Positions 36,850-47,103 of a stretch of DNA of 64,000 nucleotides are shown one piece after another; position 1 is the stretch's first letter, and each line of letters starts with the position of its first letter. The position numbers were made by a program, and so were the translations under genes. Under the pieces are notes generated by a model. That model saw nothing but the letters and a program-made list of their open reading frames with translations. It did no database searches and was not told the origin of the DNA. This DNA is from Anarhynchus alexandrinus (lineage: Eukaryota; Chordata; Aves; Charadriiformes; Charadriidae): positions 3,437,981 to 3,501,980 of the forward strand of contig VUYV01000061.1 of the NCBI GenBank assembly GCA_008711295.1, given 5' to 3'.

Positions 36850-39003
36850 CAAATGCGAGTGGGAAGTCATTTAAATTCCCTAAGCCAGATGGTCTAATTC
36901 AGCTCTCATTTAAAGCACTTTGATTTGAAAATTTTGAGAGGGTCTAATGCTCGATTTTATCACATTTAATTCTATAGAAAGGTGGGAGAGCAGTGTATTT
37001 CACTCTCAGGATTTTACAGTCTGGGTGTATGAAGTGAAAACTTAACCACAAAGAAATGCCGGCATCTTGCTGTTATACTAATAAGGCGGACAGGCTTTCC
37101 TGCTTGTGCATTTCTAGCTCCAGATGAAAACCACTAACAAAGCAAAATCTCCTTAGCCACCCTCTTTTTAAAACATATAGACTTCTACTTTTTTTCTCCC
37201 TGCACCCTAAAATGGGAATGGGTACTGCAGCAGTCCCAACCAGTTTGGTTTTCTCTTTGTGAAACAAACGGAGAAGAAATCCTGAAGTGAGTCAAACTTG
37301 ATGCATAGCTGAACTCTTGAGACTGGTTAACTGACCTTCTCTAATGACTATGGGAGGTCTGAAATGGATTCTCTCTGAACATCTACCAGACATTCCCTTG
37401 CTGGGGAGCTGGACATTTTCCCCTTAGCGTGTTGACTGGCCTTTCCTCCGATCGTTTTGTAGTGAATGAAGTCTGAAGCCCAGGGAGACTGAGGGATTAA
37501 TCTATAGGCTGAGGCTTGCTTTCCCAAAATGTGTTGTCTTGTACAAATGTGTTTATCTGGAAAAAAACACCATCAGAGTAAAAGGATTTTGTATTCTCTA
37601 TAGTTACGAGGATTTGGAAAGGTTTACTGAGGCCATCAGCAAAGAGATTGCTTGGAACGAGCTTTCTGTGGTCATCTATTTCCATTAGTTTAACGTGGAG
37701 CCTTCAGCTCATTTTATACAGGTAATAAACCCACAATAAAAAATGATCATTACTTCCTCGACCTCCTCCATTTCCAATCAGAGGTAATGTATTATCTGAA
37801 AGAGATTGTGTATTCAGATATACATGTTCTGAAGAAAGAATAATCCTGTATGTTTTATGCATTTTTTGTTCAGTTATTCAGGCTCAAACTCTGGTACTGA
37901 GCATTTGCATGAACCCGAATCCCTTGCTTCTCAGTTAGTTTTCAAAGTGGAGTCATTGTGCAGCTTTGAATTTTATGCTATTTCGGCAAATTTATAAACG
38001 TATAGTGGCAATTTTATTGGAAATTTTTTCAAAAGGATTACCTGACCTTGGCATTTTTGGGCTTACCACGTAATAATTTATTTGATGGTGTCAGTAAAAA
38101 GTTTCTAAACTTTTTTCTAGTGGACAGTCAATACTCCACACTCAGATTTACTGTGGAGTTCAAGAGGAGTGCTGCTTTTTCCTTAACTTTCTCCCGTGAC
38201 TGATTTGCTGGGTAGCTGCATTCATAACACTCTGCTGTCTCGGCTTGACAGGCTTAGCGCCTTTTTCTCTTCCTCTGAACTTCCTTAACTGCCGTTCTGG
38301 CATATTTCAGGCTTAGATACTTATAACTCATTTTAAAGGCAAACTTATAATGATGTACTGGGAAAAATAGTTCTCAGCAGAATTGTCAGAGCCGGTGGTC
38401 GGAAGAACGTATGGATCCTTTTAGTAACAGGAAAGATGGCATCAATCTGAATGGGGCTGACAGGGATAACAATCAACTTTGCCAAGCACGTTCTGTCCTA
38501 TTTTGCGCCCATATTTTAAGTCATTGATTTGTTACTGATCAGAAATACTTACTGTTGATGGCCCTAATCCTCAAGGGCTTTGCCCTGCCTCAAGTTATAT
38601 TTTTTTTTCCTGGTGCATATGCGAACAGTACTTACCTGGGAGGCGTAGAGGAAAACTCAGAGGAAAACATGGGTATGTCAGACTTAACCTTGGTGTTATT
38701 GTGGTCCCTGCCATTACAGGATACTGTATTGCTGATGCAAATTCGTTAAAACTGTGTTGTAGAGAAATGAAACGTATCAAAGTAATTGCCAGGCTGCTGT
38801 TAACATTGTGAGTTATTGCAGATGCTATCCGAGGGGTGGATGATGAAAACAGAACCTCGAGGAAACACTTTTTGCCAGCTTTAGTGCCTTATTTAAGAAG
38901 CGCAGAAAAGCATTTAGAGAGTGGTTGTCTGTTTTGTCACTATCATATTATCTTTCTAGTTATTTTCCCATCTAGACATACTAAAGCAAAGCAGAATAAA
39001 CAT
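36850..39003. repeat. Copy 1 of a 2154-bp near-identical direct duplication
   Basis: Every landmark here recurs 2192 bp downstream (for example 36851/39043, 37073/39265, 38555/40747). By eye I found only two base differences: T37532 versus C39724 and G38839 versus A41031. No transposon signature or gene is evident inside. The copy ends immediately before an N at 39004. Near-perfect identity plus an N at the joint point to a false (haplotype) duplication in assembly, though a recent real tandem duplication cannot be excluded. Confidence 0.95.
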
Positions 39004-39041
39004 NTAGGTCCCCAGTAGCCAATTTGGCCTAAACCACGACA
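39004..39041. other. Duplication junction with an N
   Basis: 38-bp spacer starting with an unknown base at 39004. It is probably a contig-joining scar between two unmerged haplotype contigs. Confidence 0.6.
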
Positions 39042-41195
39042 CAAATGCGAGTGGGAAGTCATTTAAATTCCCTAAGCCAGATGGTCTAATTCAGCTCTCA
39101 TTTAAAGCACTTTGATTTGAAAATTTTGAGAGGGTCTAATGCTCGATTTTATCACATTTAATTCTATAGAAAGGTGGGAGAGCAGTGTATTTCACTCTCA
39201 GGATTTTACAGTCTGGGTGTATGAAGTGAAAACTTAACCACAAAGAAATGCCGGCATCTTGCTGTTATACTAATAAGGCGGACAGGCTTTCCTGCTTGTG
39301 CATTTCTAGCTCCAGATGAAAACCACTAACAAAGCAAAATCTCCTTAGCCACCCTCTTTTTAAAACATATAGACTTCTACTTTTTTTCTCCCTGCACCCT
39401 AAAATGGGAATGGGTACTGCAGCAGTCCCAACCAGTTTGGTTTTCTCTTTGTGAAACAAACGGAGAAGAAATCCTGAAGTGAGTCAAACTTGATGCATAG
39501 CTGAACTCTTGAGACTGGTTAACTGACCTTCTCTAATGACTATGGGAGGTCTGAAATGGATTCTCTCTGAACATCTACCAGACATTCCCTTGCTGGGGAG
39601 CTGGACATTTTCCCCTTAGCGTGTTGACTGGCCTTTCCTCCGATCGTTTTGTAGTGAATGAAGTCTGAAGCCCAGGGAGACTGAGGGATTAATCTATAGG
39701 CTGAGGCTTGCTTTCCCAAAATGCGTTGTCTTGTACAAATGTGTTTATCTGGAAAAAAACACCATCAGAGTAAAAGGATTTTGTATTCTCTATAGTTACG
39801 AGGATTTGGAAAGGTTTACTGAGGCCATCAGCAAAGAGATTGCTTGGAACGAGCTTTCTGTGGTCATCTATTTCCATTAGTTTAACGTGGAGCCTTCAGC
39901 TCATTTTATACAGGTAATAAACCCACAATAAAAAATGATCATTACTTCCTCGACCTCCTCCATTTCCAATCAGAGGTAATGTATTATCTGAAAGAGATTG
40001 TGTATTCAGATATACATGTTCTGAAGAAAGAATAATCCTGTATGTTTTATGCATTTTTTGTTCAGTTATTCAGGCTCAAACTCTGGTACTGAGCATTTGC
40101 ATGAACCCGAATCCCTTGCTTCTCAGTTAGTTTTCAAAGTGGAGTCATTGTGCAGCTTTGAATTTTATGCTATTTCGGCAAATTTATAAACGTATAGTGG
40201 CAATTTTATTGGAAATTTTTTCAAAAGGATTACCTGACCTTGGCATTTTTGGGCTTACCACGTAATAATTTATTTGATGGTGTCAGTAAAAAGTTTCTAA
40301 ACTTTTTTCTAGTGGACAGTCAATACTCCACACTCAGATTTACTGTGGAGTTCAAGAGGAGTGCTGCTTTTTCCTTAACTTTCTCCCGTGACTGATTTGC
40401 TGGGTAGCTGCATTCATAACACTCTGCTGTCTCGGCTTGACAGGCTTAGCGCCTTTTTCTCTTCCTCTGAACTTCCTTAACTGCCGTTCTGGCATATTTC
40501 AGGCTTAGATACTTATAACTCATTTTAAAGGCAAACTTATAATGATGTACTGGGAAAAATAGTTCTCAGCAGAATTGTCAGAGCCGGTGGTCGGAAGAAC
40601 GTATGGATCCTTTTAGTAACAGGAAAGATGGCATCAATCTGAATGGGGCTGACAGGGATAACAATCAACTTTGCCAAGCACGTTCTGTCCTATTTTGCGC
40701 CCATATTTTAAGTCATTGATTTGTTACTGATCAGAAATACTTACTGTTGATGGCCCTAATCCTCAAGGGCTTTGCCCTGCCTCAAGTTATATTTTTTTTT
40801 CCTGGTGCATATGCGAACAGTACTTACCTGGGAGGCGTAGAGGAAAACTCAGAGGAAAACATGGGTATGTCAGACTTAACCTTGGTGTTATTGTGGTCCC
40901 TGCCATTACAGGATACTGTATTGCTGATGCAAATTCGTTAAAACTGTGTTGTAGAGAAATGAAACGTATCAAAGTAATTGCCAGGCTGCTGTTAACATTG
41001 TGAGTTATTGCAGATGCTATCCGAGGGGTGAATGATGAAAACAGAACCTCGAGGAAACACTTTTTGCCAGCTTTAGTGCCTTATTTAAGAAGCGCAGAAA
41101 AGCATTTAGAGAGTGGTTGTCTGTTTTGTCACTATCATATTATCTTTCTAGTTATTTTCCCATCTAGACATACTAAAGCAAAGCAGAATAAACAT
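39042..41195. repeat. Copy 2 of the 2154-bp direct duplication
   Basis: Offset is exactly 2192 bp from copy 1. The 38 bp between copies (39004-39041) begins with N and matches neither the left flank of copy 1 nor the right flank of copy 2. Sequence diverges from copy 1 context at 41196. Confidence 0.95.
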
Positions 41196-42977
41196 AGATG
41201 TGATTAAAATTTCTATCCATAACATAAAGGATGAATGAACACTTCAAGCCTGGTCTGTAACTCCATGTGTGGCCAGTGATTAAGTTACTTGGTGCTCTTC
41301 TCAACAAGCTCTTGCTAAAAGGTCTTGATGAACCTCCTTGTAAACACACCATGCCAGCAAGCATGGGGCCAAACTCGCTCCTTCTTCAACACTAATGGCA
41401 AAACCGGAAAATAGTGGCTTTCACTCTTGTGCCAAGTCAGAACAGTCCTACTCATGCTAAGTGTCCACACAGTGGAGGGTTTTACCTGCTGCTTCTAGCT
41501 TGGTAGTTTTTTAATATGTTAAAAGCTTCTGAGTTTATATGGGAAGAAAAAACAAAAATTTTTCTTGCCAAAGCACATCTTTCAAACTTGTTGGTTTTGA
41601 GACCAGTGAGTATAGCACATCACTGATTTTGCACATGTAATTTTGAGCGTAGTCAGGAAATAAAACCTGTACTGGGCTGAATGACTGCTTTTCTGAATTT
41701 GGTAGGCAAACACCACAATCTATGGCAGCTGCAGACTTCCTAACATTAAAATGCATACGGTCATGTGCATTCAACTAAAACAAATTCTCCTTGTGTGCCC
41801 CAGGACAGTCCTTGCCTTTGGGCACAGGTCAGTAACTGAAGACAACCAGCATGTCCTCAAGGAGCACTCCAGGTCTGAACTAAACTGCTCATGTAGGTCC
41901 ACTTCATTTCTTCTTTGTTTCCGTTAATATATTGTCTGACAAAGTGCTTCAAAGTAGGTTCTGAAGTGTCTGTGTGCACAGGAAGTTGGTATTTTTTTCC
42001 CTAAATATAGATGAAATGCTTACAATGGTTACTGAATTGTGCTCTTCATTCCCCATCTATCTGCCTGAAATGAGGTCTCAGATGAAGGAAGAACACAAAA
42101 GAAGGGCTTGTGTGTGAAAGAGTGTCTGAAGAAGGAGCATACTTTTCTTTTGGTTATTTTTTAAAAAATATTTCGTAACACAAGCACACAGGCTGTAAAG
42201 AATCGACAGTAGTGACTGCAGAATAGGGTGTTTGCTGAAGTTATTGATACTGAAGAGATATTCATCTTCTTCTGAAGTTCAACAGCACTTCTTAAATAAG
42301 ATTGGTTTGAAAAATCCTTCACCGCAGAAAATGATTTATCTGTGTGCGGTCTGAAGTGAAACAGGTTAGAGTTTACATATAACCCAGAATGAAGAAAATG
42401 ATTATATATTTGGGCTCATGCCAGTAGGTGAACACTTTGAAAGTCAGAGATGTGCTCGAAAGTGAGAGTTATTAGTAATTTCTGGAAAGCACTCCCTTTT
42501 TTTTGGCATATCAAAGATTTGTTTCGTGGTCAGCAGCTGACATCTGTTTCTGTGTACTGGTATATCATAAGTAGCTTTTCCTGCTTTCATCTAAAGATTA
42601 GAAGATAATGCTCTAGGGCCAAATCTTATCCTAACTTAAACCACTGAAGTTAATGAGCAAAACTCTTCTCTGTCACATTAGTACACCTGCTGCCCTGAAG
42701 CGTGTTTCAATGATATAACTTAGAAAACCACAGAATATGTTACTGTTTTGTGGGTTGGTTTTTTTCTCTCAGCAGCATGGATGCAGCTTCAGGAAAATCA
42801 GTGAAGGTGGTCCCAGAGGGGCTATAAAGGGTGTAAAGTCAGCAGAGGATTTTGTCCCTGAAGTCGCCATAACACATTTGAACTAACCTTCAGACAACTC
42901 ACCTTCTGATTGTATCTTTTTTTTTTTTTTAAGTAGCAGGCATAAAAACAAAAATCCAAAGCAGTAGCTAATTTGGT

Positions 42978-43366
42978 CTGTTAACCTCCACGGGCTGCGG
43001 GGGGACAGCCTGCCTCACCATGGTCTTCACCACAGGCTGCAGGGGAATCTCTGCTTCGGCACTTGGAACACCTCCTCCCCCTCCTTCTTCACTGACCTTG
43101 GTGTCTGCAGAGTTGTTGCTTTCACATATTCTCACTCCTCTCCTCTGGCTGCTGCCAGGCAGGTTTTTTCCCCGGCTTCTTAACTATGTTATCACTGAGG
43201 TGCTACCACCGTTGCTGATGGGTTCAGCCTTGGCCAGGGACAGGTCCATCTTGGAGCCGGCTGGCATTGGCTCTGTCGGATATGGGGGGAGCTTCTAGCA
43301 ACTTTGCACAGAAGGCACCCCTGTAGCCCCCCCGCTACCAAAACTTTGCCATGCAAACCCAATACA
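42978..43366 (-). mobile_element. Endogenous retrovirus LTR, truncated copy
   Basis: Read on the minus strand from 43366, this matches the first 389 bp of the LTR at 46055-47103. It starts TGTATTGGGTTTG and stops abruptly at 42978 in GTTAACAG. The rest of the LTR is missing and no internal retroviral sequence adjoins. A 92-codon open frame (43020-43298, + strand) is antisense LTR sequence, not a gene. The family is an avian LTR I recognise by sequence but cannot name with certainty. Confidence 0.85.
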
Positions 43367-44180
43367 CTGATCCATGGAACAGAATTTTGAGGGGAATATG
43401 AGAGTTTCTGGGGATTTTCAGGTGTTTTATATTTAAAGTCTTAAGAAAAGGGACAAAAGGAGTTGCTGTTTCCTGGATTCAGCCCTAGGTTAAACCATGA
43501 GATAGATACTGATTTACTCAATCTGTTGTTTGAGGAGCACTGCAAAAGGACTTGATGCACCTGGAAATAACAAAATGGTACAGAGGAGAAGGAAATGTTG
43601 GGTTTTTTTTCAGGACTGTAGCTATTGACGTATATTCTGCTCCAGTCCCACAGCGCAGTCTTCTGTATAGATCTGGTCATTCATCTCACTATAGCTCATT
43701 TATTTGTCTGTATAAAAGATACTAAATATTTTGTCTTCCTTGAACCCTGAGAGACAAAAAGTACATCTTTAAAAGATTCAATGCTCAAAGGGAATTATAG
43801 GAATATCTATATGAGTTAATAATAAATTGTTTGCAGAATTTTAAGAAAACAGGCTTCTAAACTTTAAACAACTAAATAGTGTTCTTACTAAAAGAAAAAA
43901 CTTTTGAGCCAACATTTTAGAAGAATGTCATAAACTGGTTATAGGCCTGTGAGTCAAATCTTGATTTCTGTGGAGGGGAATGTGGGGAACTGTGTGTCTG
44001 ATAACAGTGTGACTTTCTTGATAACGAATTCATAATTTCTGATGAGATTACAAATTAGTTTGTAGGGATTACAGAAGTATATTTGGTACAGACTCAAACT
44101 GAGAGGCATCTATTATTTTACCTTCCATGTGGTTGTACAAATAGTGGAATATTGAGTAAGATGACTATGGCAATGTGTCT

Positions 44181-44326
44181 AGGGTGTCCAACCATGAGCT
44201 TCAGGACATTGTGGGGCCTTGCTGTACTGTCAGCCTAAGTGATCTGTGGGATGAATGAATCTGGACCCCCTCACAGCATGTGACATCAGTGCTTGCAGCA
44301 ACTCACAGGTTGAGAAGGATCACACT
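44181..44326. mobile_element. Possible degenerate hAT-type MITE
   Basis: Left edge AGGGTGTCCAACCATGAG and right edge CAACTCACAGGTTGAGAAGG are loosely complementary, as in hAT/Charlie-type non-autonomous elements (ends of the CCAACCTGTG...CACAGGTTG kind). No clear 8-bp target duplication is visible. It could also be a fragment of another repeat. Confidence 0.3.
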
Positions 44327-44662
44327 TCACAAGTTTGCCCCTGAGGAACACCAGTGTTAAGTTTTGTAAATAATTAGTTAAAACTGTAAGGATGGATTGC
44401 TCAAGCAATGCAAACTCTGTCTTATTTAATGTTGTGGAATGTTAATAGTGAGAAGAGGTACCTGCTGAAACAGTTTGCCATGGACCACAAATGTGTCCCT
44501 CCACACAGCTGCTGCAGTTGAGGCAGACTGCTGCCTGCCTGAGAAGCTCAGTTCAACTAGAGGATTCAGACTCGAGGAAGCTCCAGCTTCCATTTTATTC
44601 AGGTAAGACTAAAGGTTTATATAGAACCCTTTGGACTTAAAAACCTATTAACCCAAGTTCTT

Positions 44663-44698
44663 CTCTTTTTTTTTTTTTTTTTTTTTNTTTTTTTTTTT
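44663..44698. repeat. Poly(T) tract with N at 44687
   Basis: About 36 T's (one N) on the + strand, that is, poly(A) on the minus strand. It is either a homopolymer expansion or the tail of a minus-strand retroposed sequence. Its length is unreliable because of the N. Confidence 0.85.
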
Positions 44699-46054
44699 AA
44701 CATAACACAGTTGCCTGCTCTTAGGAAACAACTAAAGACCCAACAGAGGGAACAATGGATTTAGACAATAATAAACTAAGAAAGTCAGGAAATATGAACG
44801 TGCGTAGATTAAAACATTTTTTCCTACAAAATATAAGCACAAATACTTTTATGCAGCCATTGTATTGCAATTTGGCCAACAAAATACATGTGTAGTGATG
44901 ACACGTTAAGCATAAGCTTGACAAATTAGGCAAAATTCCTGTTGCTACCACTGGAATATAACTGTAAAATGCCTATGGGAGTTTTCTGTGCCATGACTTA
45001 TAACCAGCAGATATAGAGTACCAGATAGAAACTAGCATATGGATGGGGAGGACCAAAGCTGCAATAATAAGCACAGTTTTCATGGTCCCCACACTGTAAG
45101 GAAGCTGTAAATCCGAAGTTAGATGCAGCATTCTTTCCGAATTACTATTGTACTCTGATACATCATGATATAAAAAACTGACCTTGATCATGATTCAACT
45201 TCAGGCAGTGAAATACGTGGTCTGTTCATGGCTGTGCCTACCTGGTGTCTGCTCTGCCCCTGGATTCCTGCCTTTGAAGGTATAGGTGGACTGGTGGCTC
45301 TTGGCTTGGCTTTCTTGGGGGGGTTTGTTGTTGTTCCTAATTAAAAGGAAGAGAAGTAGAAGGCCCACAAAGAATATTCTGTATTACATATGCAGAGTGC
45401 TTAGATCTCCACTCAGCGCTCGTCACAGCATCCCATACAGGGAACACTAAGTACACCACAGAAACTGTCAGATACATTTGCATGTACCTCAGAGATGTTA
45501 AGCTGTTTAGGAAAAGTGCTCTCCCCTGACAGCTCCGAGAGGCTATGATGGGATTGTGCCTTTGTTAGATACAAATCATTCCTATGCTCTCATGGAGATT
45601 GTGTTGTCACCTCTACTTAAACCAACGCTATTGGAAACACTTTATCTCTTGCCATTTGATTTACAAAAGAAGCATAGTCTCAAATGAATTCTGGATGCAC
45701 AAATTAATCTAGTTTATGCCTTGATTGTATGGATTATTGTTAAATAAAATATCAGCAGGCATTTTTTTACTGCATCTGAGTAAGGGAAGGCATGGTTAGT
45801 ATAGAAAAATGAGAGGCATATTTGCTTACCCACTCAGGTATGAAAGCACTCATATGGAAGAAGGGAGGCAAGAAGGAAGGGAGGGACAGAAAATCTGTGG
45901 GCTTAGAGTCCTGGCTTATTACTATTTTTTAAAAGATTTAAAAGACTTTTAAAAGTCCAATATGTGGCTTTTCTAAAACATTTATTATTCACCTTATGGC
46001 TTTCAAAATATTACACCATTGGTTATAGAAAGGGCTGACTGCTGAGAATATTAC

Positions 46055-47103
46055 TGCATTGGGTTTGTGTGATAAGGTTTTGGTAGCGGGAGGGCTACCG
46101 GAGTGCCTTCTGTGAGAAGCTGCTAGAAGTTTTCCCCATGTCCGATAGAGCCAATGCCAGCCGGCTCCAAGAGAGACCGACCGCTGGCCAAGGCTGAGCC
46201 CATCAGTAACAGTGGTAGCGCCTCGATGATAACATAATCAAGAATGGGGGGGAAACCTGCCTGGCAGCAGCCAGAGGAGAGGAGTGAGAATATGTGAAAG
46301 CAACAACTCTGCAGACACCGAGGTCAGTGAAGAAGGAGGGGGAGGAGGTGTTGCAAGTGCTGAAGCAGAGATTCCCCTGCAGCCTGTGGTGAAGACCATG
46401 GTGAGGCAGGCTGTCCCCCTGCAGCCCATGGAGGTTAACAGTGGAGCAGATATCCACCTGCACCCTGTGGAGGACCTCACACTGGAGCAGGTAGATACTA
46501 AAAGGAGTATGTGACCCTGCTGGAGCAGGATCCTAGCAGGACCTGTGGCCCCATGGAGAGAGAAGCCTACCCTGGAGCAGTCTGTTCCTGGAGGAACTTG
46601 TAATCCCATGGAAGGGACCCATGCTGGAACAGTTAGTGAAGAACTGTAGCCCAGGGGGAGGACTCACGTTTGGGGAAGTTTGTGGAGGACTGTCTCCTGT
46701 GGGAGGGACCTCACACTGGAGCAGGGGAGGAGTGTGAGGAGTCCTCCCACCGAGGAGGAAGAATCATGTGATGAGCTGACCACAACCCCCCTTCCCTGTC
46801 CCCTGTGCCGCCTGGGGGGAGGAGGCAGAAAAAAGCAGGAGTGAAGTTGAGCCCGGGAAGGAGGGAAGGGTGGGGGGAAGGTGTTTCAAGATTTGGTTTT
46901 TATTTCTCATTATCCTACTCTGACGTCTAATTGGCAATAAATTACATTAATTTCTCCAACTGGAGTCTGTTTTGCCCGTGACGGTAACTGCCGAGTGATG
47001 TCCCCATCCTCATCTCTAGTCTTTCATTGTACTTTCTCTCTCCCTGTCCAGGCAGAGCAGCTTTGGTGGGCACCTGGCGTCCAGCCAGGGTTAACCCACC
47101 ACA
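46055..47103 (+). mobile_element. Full-length solo LTR of an avian endogenous retrovirus (about 1.05 kb)
   Basis: Begins TGCATTGGGTTTG and ends AACCCACCACA (TG...CA ends). Flanking pentamers ATTAC (46050-46054) and GTTAC (47104-47108) fit a 5-bp target duplication with one mutation. Orientation is taken as + from an AATAAA at 46936-46941 about 165 bp before the 3' end and a degenerate TATA-like site near 46228-46240. It is G+C- and CpG-richer than its surroundings. The central part (46440-46760) carries imperfect repeats built on CTGGAGCAG. No gag, pol or env sequence flanks it, so it is a solo LTR left by recombination. Open frames inside (46238-46609, 46284-46514) are not host genes. Confidence 0.88.

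Noticed and set aside
38555..38749. 64-codon frame repeated at 40747-40941, and other paired frames
   Set aside because: They recur only because of the 2.15-kb duplication; repetition here is not evidence of coding.
46238..46609. 123-codon open frame, minus strand, and the matching 43020-43298 frame
   Set aside because: Antisense reading of the repeat-rich LTR; similarity between the two is due to shared LTR sequence.
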